In this document: positions 56,742 to 64,000 of the stretch, one piece after another
Numbering within the stretch: the first letter of the stretch is position 1
Layout: each line of letters starts with the position of its first letter
Source: Methylotenera sp.
GTDB lineage: Bacteria > Pseudomonadota > Gammaproteobacteria > Burkholderiales > Methylophilaceae
Direction: 5' to 3'
Length of the DNA stretch: 64,000 nucleotides
Assembly: GCA_030682715.1 (NCBI GenBank)
Contig: JAUXNQ010000037.1
Coordinates: forward strand, 62,001-126,000
Notes under the pieces: generated by a model
Told to the model about the DNA's origin: nothing
The model's input: only the letters and a program-made list of their open reading frames with translations
The model's database searches: none
Translations under genes and position numbers: made by a program

Positions 56742-57410
56742 ATGAAATACTTCTTTTGGCTACTCGTATTCATCAATATTGGTTTATTTGGCTACTTCAA
56801 TATTGATGCTGTGCTACCAAAGCCAGCGCAAACACAACAGGCAGAAGTTTCCCCTGAAAAAATAAAAGTTTTGTCACCGCAAGAAGTTGACGCCCTCGCA
56901 TCCAGTAAAAAGAAAGTAGCGGTTACAGAGCCACCAGCAGTGGTTGATACCTGTTATGAATGGAGTGTTTTTTCCGAGACTAATTTAATCAACGCACAAA
57001 CTGCGCTAGAAAAATTAGCACTGCAAGCAACAGTCAAAGAGCAAACCGTGCAAGCGTCTAAGCGCTTTTGGGTGTACCGTTCCCCTTTAAAATCGACAGC
57101 TGAGGCAATTAAAAAAGCCGCAGAATTAAGATCACTTGGCGTTACTGATGTCTTTGTAGTACAAGAACCTAGATGGAAAAATGCAATTTCTTTTGGGATT
57201 TTCAGTGATGAGCAATTGGCGATTAACTTACAAAACGAACTACAAGCCAAAGGGATTAAGAACGTTGAAAAATCTTTACGCAGCCAAGGTAAAAGTTATT
57301 CCAGCTTATTGCTGAAAAACCTGACTGAAAACGAAATTGCTGAAATCAAAAAACTCAACCCAGATTTCCCAGCAGCCGAACTTAAAGAAGTTAGCTGCGA
57401 CGCACTTTAA
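56742..57410 (+). CDS. SPOR-domain membrane protein
   Basis: A 222-aa protein with one N-terminal helix (KYFFWLLVFINIGLFGYF, residues 2-19), a variable linker rich in Pro and Lys (about 25-70) and a C-terminal SPOR-like domain (about 70-150: CYEWSVFSETNLINAQTALEKL, KRFWVYRSPLKS). SPOR domains bind denuded peptidoglycan at the division septum. The gene's position after coaX is conserved in Betaproteobacteria. It is likely a divisome or envelope factor, an inference from the domain. Confidence 0.85.
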   Translation: MKYFFWLLVFINIGLFGYFNIDAVLPKPAQTQQAEVSPEKIKVLSPQEVDALASSKKKVAVTEPPAVVDTCYEWSVFSETNLINAQTALEKLALQATVKEQTVQASKRFWVYRSPLKSTAEAIKKAAELRSLGVTDVFVVQEPRWKNAISFGIFSDEQLAINLQNELQAKGIKNVEKSLRSQGKSYSSLLLKNLTENEIAEIKKLNPDFPAAELKEVSCDAL

Positions 57411-57417
57411 TTCACAA

Positions 57418-57462
57418 AACCAAAACTTACTAAACCAAAACTTACTAAATCCAAATCTACTA
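57418..57462. repeat. Three 15-bp tandem repeats after the SPOR gene
   Basis: AACCAAAACTTACTA occurs twice exactly (57418-57432, 57433-57447) and once diverged (57448-57462), filling the spacer between two convergent genes. It is a simple slippage array with no coding role seen. Confidence 0.85.
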
Positions 57463-57469
57463 AATATAG

Positions 57470-58849
57470 TTAAGCAGGAAACAGCTTTCCTGGGTTTAGG
57501 ACGTTATTTGGGTCAAACGTTAATTTGAGTGATTTCATTAAGTTCATCGTAGTGGCATCAATCTCACGCGGCACAAATGGACGCTTTGCCATGCCTACTC
57601 CATGCTCACCCGACAGCGTTCCTTGCAAAGATAACACCAGACTAAACACCTCGTCTAAGCACTGATAAGCACGTTTCATTTCATCTGCATTGTCTGGGTT
57701 TACCAGCAAATTAACGTGAATATTTCCATTACCCGCATGACCAAAATTCACATTTGAGATTTGGTGTAGCGCCGCAAGCTTCTCTAAACCAGTGAGTAGC
57801 GCAGGTAGATGAGAGACTGGTACGGCAATATCTTCGTTAATCTTCTTAGGCGCAATGTCTTTTAATAAAGGCGACAAAGCCTTACGTGCAGCCCATAATG
57901 CTTTAGTATCATGCGCTGGCTTTGCTTCAATCAACCCTGCCACTTGGCATGCTTGCACTATTGCATCTGTCGCCTCAATGATCTCTTGCTGCGATCCATC
58001 AACCTCAATCATTAAGTATGCACGCGCATTCTCAGGCAGTAAATTTTGATGCCGACTGCGAATGAGTGTGAGCGCTCCGTTATCTAAAAACTCCAATGCA
58101 CTTGGTGTGTAGGGCTGAGCCATAATGGCAGCAATCGCTTTGGCACAACTTTCAGTATCAACAAACTCGGCAGTAATACCGCCTGTATACTTAGGCAGTG
58201 GCGTCAATTTAAGGGTTGCCTCACAAATTACCGCCAACGTGCCCTCAGAGCCAACTAACAAACGCGTTAAATCGTAACCAACAACACCCTTACTGGTATA
58301 GCAGCCTGTTTTAATAATATCGCCATTTCCTGTCACTGCTTTTAAGCCTAGGATATGGTCACGCGCCACACCATACTTCACCGCATGCGGCCCTGCGGCA
58401 CAAGTCGCTAAATTACCGCCAATACTGCAATAAGCAGCACTTGATGGGTCTGGCGGCCAAAAGAAACCTGCTGGTTTAATTTCATCTTGTAATACTTGGT
58501 TTAACACACCTGGCTCAACAATCGCCATGCGATTATCGGGGTCGATACTGATAATTTTATCCATCCGCTCCAGTGAAAGGGCAACACCACCCACTTCTGG
58601 CACACTGCCGCCCGCTGTACCTGTTCCACGCCCACGAGGCACCACTGGCACTTTATGTGCATTACAAAGTAAGATGATACTTTGTACTTCTTCTATAGTG
58701 AGCGGAAAAACAACAGCGATAGGGCTATGATAATTACGCGAGTTATCGTAAGCATACGCGTAGCAGTCAACAGGGTCGGTGTAGACTCTTTCTTGGGGGA
58801 GCAAGCTATTTAGCTCAGCTAAGAAAGTCTTTTGCAAAGTGTTAATCAT
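57470..58849 (-). CDS. GlcD-type FAD-linked oxidase (glycolate/D-lactate dehydrogenase subunit)
   Basis: A 459-aa flavoprotein of the FAD_binding_4 / GlcD family. The N-terminal PCMH-type FAD domain has PVVPRGRGTGTAGGSVPEVGG, with GGNLATCAAGPHAVKYG later, and the C-terminal domain reads NFGHAGNGNIHVNLLV and SGEHGVGMAKRPFVPREI. These mark GlcD or D-lactate dehydrogenases, which oxidise 2-hydroxyacids. The glcE/glcF partners are not beside it, so a single-subunit D-lactate oxidase is a possible alternative. It is convergent with the SPOR gene. Confidence 0.93.
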   Translation of the reverse strand: MINTLQKTFLAELNSLLPQERVYTDPVDCYAYAYDNSRNYHSPIAVVFPLTIEEVQSIILLCNAHKVPVVPRGRGTGTAGGSVPEVGGVALSLERMDKIISIDPDNRMAIVEPGVLNQVLQDEIKPAGFFWPPDPSSAAYCSIGGNLATCAAGPHAVKYGVARDHILGLKAVTGNGDIIKTGCYTSKGVVGYDLTRLLVGSEGTLAVICEATLKLTPLPKYTGGITAEFVDTESCAKAIAAIMAQPYTPSALEFLDNGALTLIRSRHQNLLPENARAYLMIEVDGSQQEIIEATDAIVQACQVAGLIEAKPAHDTKALWAARKALSPLLKDIAPKKINEDIAVPVSHLPALLTGLEKLAALHQISNVNFGHAGNGNIHVNLLVNPDNADEMKRAYQCLDEVFSLVLSLQGTLSGEHGVGMAKRPFVPREIDATTMNLMKSLKLTFDPNNVLNPGKLFPA

Positions 58850-58907
58850 GGAAGAAAGTTTCGAATATTATCTACGATAGTTGTTTTATCGTTTGGTGAA
58901 GGTGTCT

Positions 58908-59366
58908 CTACCACAGGTTTACCGAGCGCCACTTGGCCACTTTTACTACCCAGCGATCAAACACCAAGTTCTCACCCATGATGATTCTTATCCAATCAGG
59001 GTAACTATAAGCATTACCATTGTGATGATCTAAGAGCGCACCAATGCCACCTCCAAAAAACACATTACCAATCATCCCATCGTTTGCACGAGAAATGACT
59101 GTTGCATATCCAGTCAATTCACCGTCTTTCTCGCAAGTCACTAATAAATTCTGGTCTGAACGATGTACGGTAAGAGTCCCAGAAGTAAACGCAACCCAAT
59201 CACCATACTCATTTCTAGCTCTACATTTGGCACCACTAACAAAAGAGTTATTCTTTGAATAAGTCTCAATCTGCATACGCTGATAAGTATCTTTAGTGAG
59301 TGATGCACAGCCACTAAACATCATGACAGTCAGCGCTAGAGAACTATATTGCAATAACTTCTTCAT
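58908..59366 (-). CDS. Small outer-membrane-type lipoprotein of unknown function
   Basis: A 152-aa lipoprotein starting MKKLLQYSSLALTVMMFSGC, with lipobox FSGC. I prefer ATG 59366, which has a GAAGG 8 nt upstream; GTG two codons earlier is also possible. The mature part has two cysteines (GAKCRARNEYGDW and VTCEKDG) and a Gly-rich stretch (GNVFFGGGIGALLDHHNGNAYSYPDWIRII) typical of a family of small envelope lipoproteins I cannot name. The C-terminus continues FDRWVVKVAKWRSVNLW. Confidence 0.75.
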   Translation of the reverse strand: MKKLLQYSSLALTVMMFSGCASLTKDTYQRMQIETYSKNNSFVSGAKCRARNEYGDWVAFTSGTLTVHRSDQNLLVTCEKDGELTGYATVISRANDGMIGNVFFGGGIGALLDHHNGNAYSYPDWIRIIMGENLVFDRWVVKVAKWRSVNLW

Positions 59367-59388
59367 TGGCACGGCCTTCTTGAATTAA

Positions 59389-59422
59389 AACTAGCCTGCA
59401 TATTGGGTATGTCAGGCTAGTT
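59389..59422 (-). terminator. Intrinsic terminator downstream of lpdA
   Basis: A perfect 10-bp stem (AACTAGCCTG at 59389-59398, CAGGCTAGTT at 59413-59422) with a 14-nt loop. On the minus strand the distal arm runs into TTTT. It lies 68 bases past the lpdA stop. Confidence 0.7.
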
Positions 59423-59489
59423 AAGCGTTGGAACTATTAAAGTACTCAGGTCAAATCTTCTGGAGTTAAGTATTCTAGGGCTTAATATT

Positions 59490-61265
59490 TTAGCGTTTTT
59501 TGATATATAAATCGGTAATGGTGCCCTCTTTCATCTCGGCCGCAAAACACACGGTTTCAGATAAAGTTGGGTGTGCATGAATCGTTAACCCTAAATCATG
59601 TGCATCAGCGCCCATTTCAATTGCCAACACAGCCTCTGCTAACAACTCGCCAGCATTAACACCCACGATACCAGCACCAATCAAACGATGTGTTTCTTTA
59701 TCAAAAATCAGCTTAGTTGCGCCTTCAGTTCGTGCAATCGATAACGCGCGACCGCTAGCCACCCATGGGAAGCTTGCCTTATCAATAGCAATACCTTTGG
59801 CCTTGGCTTCAGTTTCCGTTAAACCTACCCACGCCACTTCAGGGTCGGTATAGGCAACCGATGGAATTACTGAAGCAACAAACTCCACTTTTTCACCTGC
59901 AATCACTTCAGCTGCCACTTTGGCTTCATGTGTAGCTTTGTGCGCTAACATTGGCTGGCCGACAATATCGCCAATCGCAAAAATGTGCGGCACATTCGTA
60001 CGCATTTGTTTATCTACGTTGATAAAGCCATAATCATCGACAGCCACACCTGCATTTTCTGCACCGATGTTTTTACCATTTGGACGGCGACCAATTGACA
60101 CCAACACACGGTCATAGACTTCAACACCTTTTGGTGCATCTGCATTGCCATTCACACCTTCAAATGTGACATGAATACCGTCTTTTTTAGGCTCCATCTT
60201 CGCCACTTTGGTATTAAGCATGATCGCTTCAAAACGTTTTTCCATACGCTTTTGTAATGGACGCACAAGATCACGGTCACAACCTTGAATCAGACCATCA
60301 GTAAACTCAACGACACTTACCTTTGAACCTAATGCATCGTATACGGTACCCATTTCAAGACCAATAATCCCGCCGCCAATCACTAGCATACGTTTAGGCA
60401 CATCTGCCAGCGCCAATGCGCCAGTAGAGTCCATAATACGTTCATCTGCTTCAACCCCTGGGAATTTTGTCGCTTGTGAGCCTGCGGCAATAATTGCATT
60501 CTCAAAACCAACCGTAGTCACTTTACCGTTAGCGGCTGTCACAGTAATCTGATTAAGACCAGTAAACTTACCGACCCCTTGTACCACAGTCACGTTGCGC
60601 TGTTTTGCCATCGCAGATAAACCACCCGTCAGCTTACCGACGACATCATTGGCTTTCCAATTACGCAGTTGCTCTAAATCCACTTGCGGCACACCAAAAC
60701 TGACACCGTGATGACTAGATTCTTCAGCCTCAGTAATGACTTTTGCAGTATGCAACAAAGCCTTAGATGGAATACAGCCTACATTAAGACACACGCCACC
60801 TAATGTAGCGTAACGTTCAATTAAGACCACTTGCTTACCTAAATCTGCTGCACGGAAAGCCGCAGTGTAGCCACCAGGGCCACTACCTAACACCACCACT
60901 TGCGTATTGATATCACTATTGCTAACTACCGCTACAGCGATAGGAGCAACCGCGGGCTTTACATCTGGCGCAGCAACTGGAGAGGCCGCTGGAGCTGGCG
61001 TGTCAATTTTCACTTGCGCCACGGCTTCAGCCTCAACTAATAACATTAGTGACCCTTTTGCTACCTTGTCACCCACTTTAACTTTAATTTCTTTTACAAC
61101 CCCAGCATGTGCAGATGGAATATCCATAGAAGCTTTATCAGATTCAACTGTAATCAAAGAATCTTCTTTAGCAATTGTGTCGCCAGCTTTAACCAGCACT
61201 TCAATCACATCAACACTATCAAAGTTACCGATATCCGGCACCAATACTTCAACTAAATTACTCAT
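59490..61265 (-). CDS. lpdA: Dihydrolipoyl dehydrogenase with N-terminal lipoyl domain (E3 of PDH)
   Basis: The E3 subunit reoxidises dihydrolipoamide in pyruvate dehydrogenase. The 591-aa protein is longer than E. coli Lpd (474) because of a lipoyl domain (about 1-80, lipoyl-Lys at K44 in [10 protein letters not shown]), then a linker rich in Ala/Pro (about 85-118). The flavoprotein part has [14 protein letters not shown]-like [19 protein letters not shown], the redox disulfide in [13 protein letters not shown], and a C-terminal [10 protein letters not shown] dyad. This lipoyl-fused form is usual in Betaproteobacteria. Confidence 0.96.
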   Translation of the reverse strand: MSNLVEVLVPDIGNFDSVDVIEVLVKAGDTIAKEDSLITVESDKASMDIPSAHAGVVKEIKVKVGDKVAKGSLMLLVEAEAVAQVKIDTPAPAASPVAAPDVKPAVAPIAVAVVSNSDINTQVVVLGSGPGGYTAAFRAADLGKQVVLIERYATLGGVCLNVGCIPSKALLHTAKVITEAEESSHHGVSFGVPQVDLEQLRNWKANDVVGKLTGGLSAMAKQRNVTVVQGVGKFTGLNQITVTAANGKVTTVGFENAIIAAGSQATKFPGVEADERIMDSTGALALADVPKRMLVIGGGIIGLEMGTVYDALGSKVSVVEFTDGLIQGCDRDLVRPLQKRMEKRFEAIMLNTKVAKMEPKKDGIHVTFEGVNGNADAPKGVEVYDRVLVSIGRRPNGKNIGAENAGVAVDDYGFINVDKQMRTNVPHIFAIGDIVGQPMLAHKATHEAKVAAEVIAGEKVEFVASVIPSVAYTDPEVAWVGLTETEAKAKGIAIDKASFPWVASGRALSIARTEGATKLIFDKETHRLIGAGIVGVNAGELLAEAVLAIEMGADAHDLGLTIHAHPTLSETVCFAAEMKEGTITDLYIKKR

Positions 61266-61392
61266 GCATACCCTTTGTAAACTTTGGTTATTTGTTGCAA
61301 TTTTAACATCAAACCTCGTATTTTATCGCCTACTAACATGCAATAACCTTACTGCAACATAGCAAAATAGAGACAACATAGTGCTGAAAAAT

Positions 61393-61434
61393 AAAAAAGG
61401 GCTGATTTCTATGCATACAGAAATCAGCCCTTTT
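61393..61434. terminator. Strong terminator between aceF and lpdA
   Basis: A perfect 16-bp stem (aaaagggctgatttct at 61395-61410, agaaatcagccctttt at 61419-61434) with an 8-nt loop. On the minus strand it is followed by T runs (CCCTTTTTTAT), so it stops transcription coming from aceF before lpdA. lpdA must therefore have its own promoter or depend on read-through. Confidence 0.88.
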
Positions 61435-61512
61435 CTGGGTTAAGTTAAATATTTAGGTCAAGCCAAATATCAAACCGCTTAACCAATCAAACTCAACGAT
61501 TGGCTCATCAAA

Positions 61513-62841
61513 CTAAAGCAACAATCTACGCACATCACTTAACATCATGCGCATATGACTTGTAAATCGAGCACCGTCAGCACCATCAATCACTCGATGA
61601 TCATATGACAATGACATCGGCAAAATCAAACGTGGTTCAAAACCGTTCGTGTCTTTGTTATACACTGGCTGCATAGATGAACGTGAAACACCCAAAATTG
61701 CAACTTCAGGGCAATTGATAATTGGTGTAAACATGGTGCCACCGATACCGCCCAAGCTAGAAATCGTGAAGCATCCACCCTGCATTTCTTCCACTTTCAA
61801 CTTACGCTCACGTGCTTTTGCAGATAAATCCATCAAATCACGCGCAATATCTAGCACGTCTTTTTGGTGCACATCACGGACTACTGGCACCACCAAACCA
61901 TCTGGTGTATCGCAAGCAAAACCGATATTGAAATAATTTTTCAATATCAAATTATCGCCATCAGGAGAAAGTGAAGCATTAAAGTTTGGATATGCTTTAA
62001 GCGCATTCACTGATGCTTTAATTAAGAATGCTAGCATCGTAAGTTTAACGCCACGCTTCTCAGCATCAGCCTGCATAGACTTACGGAAATCCTCTAAATC
62101 TGTAATGTCAGCTTCATCAAATTGCGTCACATGCGGTGCAGTCACCCAATTGCGGTGTAAATTTGCGCCTGAAAGTTTCTTAATTCTTGAAAGCGGCTTA
62201 GTTTCCACTGCACCAAACTTACTAAAATCAATCACAGGCATTGGCAATGCAGCTAAACTACTTACACCAGCACCCATATTTTCGGTACGAGGTTTTGCCA
62301 ACTCACCTTTCACATAAGACTGCACATCACTTTGTAAAATACGGTTTTTAGCACCTAACCCAGTGACTAATGCCAAATTAACGCCTAATTCACGCGCAAA
62401 CTTACGAATCGAAGGACTTGCATGTGAAAGTTTGCCCGACACAACGACAACACTCTCACCCACAGGTGCAGGTTGTTGTGTTGGTTGTACTGGCTTCGGC
62501 GGCTCTGGTGCAGGCCTTGTAGGCTCTGGAATCGCAACATTAGGCGCCTCTTCCACGGCAACTGCAACAGGCCTAGCTTCGACTACAGGCGCAGCGACTG
62601 AATCAGTCACATCCATCGTCATTAACAAAGTACCTTGAGCAGCCTTGTCACCAACCTTGATTTTTACTTCCTTCACCACACCAGCAAACGGTGCAGGAAT
62701 ATCCATAGAAGCTTTATCCGACTCAACCGTGATTAACGAGTCATCTTTAGCAATCACGTCACCAGCTTTGATTAATACTTCAATTACATCCACACTATCG
62801 AAATTACCGATATCAGGGACAAAAATATCTTGAACTGCCAT
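61513..62841 (-). CDS. aceF: Pyruvate dehydrogenase E2, dihydrolipoamide acetyltransferase
   Basis: The E2 core of PDH. The 442-aa protein has one lipoyl domain (about 1-76, lipoyl-Lys K43 in [13 protein letters not shown]), an Ala/Pro-rich linker (about 85-130), a peripheral subunit-binding domain (about 140-175: ASPSIRKFARELGVNLALVTG) and a catalytic domain (about 220-442) with the HRVIDGADGARFT active-site His near the C-terminus. E. coli AceF has three lipoyl domains; one is normal in Betaproteobacteria. It sits 12 bases after aceE. Confidence 0.97.
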   Translation of the reverse strand: MAVQDIFVPDIGNFDSVDVIEVLIKAGDVIAKDDSLITVESDKASMDIPAPFAGVVKEVKIKVGDKAAQGTLLMTMDVTDSVAAPVVEARPVAVAVEEAPNVAIPEPTRPAPEPPKPVQPTQQPAPVGESVVVVSGKLSHASPSIRKFARELGVNLALVTGLGAKNRILQSDVQSYVKGELAKPRTENMGAGVSSLAALPMPVIDFSKFGAVETKPLSRIKKLSGANLHRNWVTAPHVTQFDEADITDLEDFRKSMQADAEKRGVKLTMLAFLIKASVNALKAYPNFNASLSPDGDNLILKNYFNIGFACDTPDGLVVPVVRDVHQKDVLDIARDLMDLSAKARERKLKVEEMQGGCFTISSLGGIGGTMFTPIINCPEVAILGVSRSSMQPVYNKDTNGFEPRLILPMSLSYDHRVIDGADGARFTSHMRMMLSDVRRLLL

Positions 62842-62853
62842 CTATGTATATCC

Positions 62854-64000
62854 TTAAACTGTCGTTGGGTTTGGCTTGTTAGCGTCCAAACTGTATTTTT
62901 TAACCGCTTCAGCCACTTTAGCAACTGGCAATTTACCTTCATCACTCAAAGCTTTTAGCGCAGCAACAACTACATAATAACGATTCACTTCAAAGAAGTC
63001 GCGCAAAGCTTCGCGGCTATCTGAGCGCCCAAAACCATCTGTACCAAGTGCAACAAACTTGTTAGGTACAAAACGTTGAATCTGCTCAGCAAAGCTCTTC
63101 ATGTAATCAGTCGATGCAACGACAGGCCCTTTAGCATCTTTCAAGCAAGAGGCAACATAACTTACTTTTTGTGTTTTCTCTGGATTCAACATATTCCAGC
63201 GATCACACTCTAAGCCTTCACGACGAAGCTCAGTAAAGCTAGGTACACTCCATACGTCCGCAGAGATGCCCCAATCTTTTTCCAACAATTCAGCAGCAGC
63301 AATCACTTCACGCAGAATCACACCGCTACCCATCAACTGTACTTTCTCGCCTTTTGCTTTAGATTTACTAAAATTATACATCCCTTTAAGAATGCCTTCA
63401 GCACTGCCTTCTGGCATCGCTGGGTGGGTGTAGTTCTCATTCATCAATGTAATGTAGTAGTACACATCTTCTTGATTTTGCACCATACGACGCAAACCTT
63501 CTTGAATAATCACAGCTAATTCATAAGCAAAGGTTGGGTCATAAGAAATACAATTTGGAATGGTTGCAGACATCAAATGACTATGGCCATCTTCGTGCTG
63601 TAAACCTTCACCATTTAAAGTAGTACGGCCAGCCGTTGCACCTAATAAGAACCCACGCGCACGAGAGTCACCAGCCATCCACGCTAAGTCGCCAACACGT
63701 TGGAAACCAAACATTGAGTAGTAGATGTAGAAAGGGATCATTTGCACACCCGTCACAGAGTATGACGTTGCCGCAGCTAACCAGCTAGAGAATGAACCCG
63801 CCTCGTTAATACCCTCTTCTAAAATCTGACCATCTTTTGACTCTTTATAGTACATCACTTGATCAGAATCTTGTGGCTCATACAACTGGCCTTGGCTCGC
63901 GTAGATACCCAACTGGCGGAACATGCCTTCCATACCAAATGTACGTGCTTCATCGGGCACGATAGGTACAACGTACTTACCAATTTGCTTATCACGCACT
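62854..64000 (-). CDS. aceE: Pyruvate dehydrogenase E1, homodimeric type (3' part of gene)
   Basis: Only the C-terminal ~382 residues of the E1 subunit (about 890 aa in full) are in the window; the gene continues past base 64000. The visible part has the homodimeric signatures DEARTFGMEGMFRQLGIYA, EGINEAGSFSSWLAAATSYS, STNGRTTLNGEGLQHEDGHSH-like TTLNGEGLQHEDGHSH, and the C-terminal LGTDGFGRSDSREALRDFFEV. It decarboxylates pyruvate with thiamine diphosphate and passes acetyl to AceF. It is the first gene of the aceE-aceF unit. Confidence 0.97.
   Translation of the reverse strand, partial: VRDKQIGKYVVPIVPDEARTFGMEGMFRQLGIYASQGQLYEPQDSDQVMYYKESKDGQILEEGINEAGSFSSWLAAATSYSVTGVQMIPFYIYYSMFGFQRVGDLAWMAGDSRARGFLLGATAGRTTLNGEGLQHEDGHSHLMSATIPNCISYDPTFAYELAVIIQEGLRRMVQNQEDVYYYITLMNENYTHPAMPEGSAEGILKGMYNFSKSKAKGEKVQLMGSGVILREVIAAAELLEKDWGISADVWSVPSFTELRREGLECDRWNMLNPEKTQKVSYVASCLKDAKGPVVASTDYMKSFAEQIQRFVPNKFVALGTDGFGRSDSREALRDFFEVNRYYVVVAALKALSDEGKLPVAKVAEAVKKYSLDANKPNPTTV

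Overview
The window is a gene-dense, low-to-mid-40s GC (by eye) piece of a Gram-negative chromosome. Several local orders (scpA-scpB near rluB, dapD-arsC-dapE-prmB, yciB-yciI-bolA-parvulin, birA with coaX and a SPOR gene, homodimeric aceE-aceF with a lipoyl-carrying lpdA) are typical of Betaproteobacteria. Together with PQQ-dehydrogenase-like and flavocytochrome c genes and modest GC they suggest a member of Nitrosomonadales, perhaps a Methylophilaceae relative such as Methylotenera. That taxonomic guess is an inference from remembered gene content, not a search result.

Layout. 1-3.0 kb: the 3' end of xseA, then a minus-strand set of five small envelope or stress proteins, including a 48-aa gene. 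3.3-10 kb: kup, an M48 lipoprotein protease, then dapD, an ArsC-like gene, dapE and prmB, interrupted by a GxxExxY gene framed by 32-bp inverted repeats. 10-14.6 kb: a tight TonB-receptor / YfiR / GGDEF-EAL operon, a likely outer-membrane-to-c-di-GMP signalling unit. 15-24 kb: a methyltransferase, a palindromic repeat block, a decayed HNH-type gene, rluB, scpBA, an SMR transporter, trpS, an M50 protease, a YciO-type protein and a PHP nuclease. 24-32.9 kb: yciB-yciI-bolA-parvulin, Fur-box-preceded feoAB, a flavoprotein, a frameshifted DUF486 gene, glnB and nadE. Two copies of one MITE-like repeat lie in this stretch in opposite orientation. 33-43 kb: sucCD, serB, a ferritin-like protein, and a minus-strand periplasmic redox cluster (ankyrin protein, cytochrome c, flavocytochrome c flavoprotein, sorbosone-dehydrogenase-like propeller, an unknown secreted protein, SMP-30-like lipoprotein). 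43-59 kb: purL, corA, a flavin reductase, a frameshifted trypsin-like protease, a zeta-like kinase coupled to a 58-aa protein behind glnS, birA, a methionine-rich TonB receptor, coaX, a SPOR protein and a GlcD-type oxidase. 59.5-64 kb: lpdA, aceF and the 3' part of aceE.

Most of the window is ordinary housekeeping: lysine biosynthesis, PDH, TCA, NAD, purine, CoA and biotin metabolism, translation and chromosome segregation. The parts that reward a second look are the GxxExxY cassette, whose repeats supply the dapE stop; the TonB/YfiR/GGDEF-EAL unit; the glnS-zeta-small-protein chain; the flavocytochrome c / beta-propeller cluster; the MITE pair, one copy of which encodes the C-terminus of a flavoprotein; and three genes broken by frameshifts, at least two of which are at homopolymer runs. 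No rRNA, tRNA, CRISPR array, phage or complete insertion sequence was seen.
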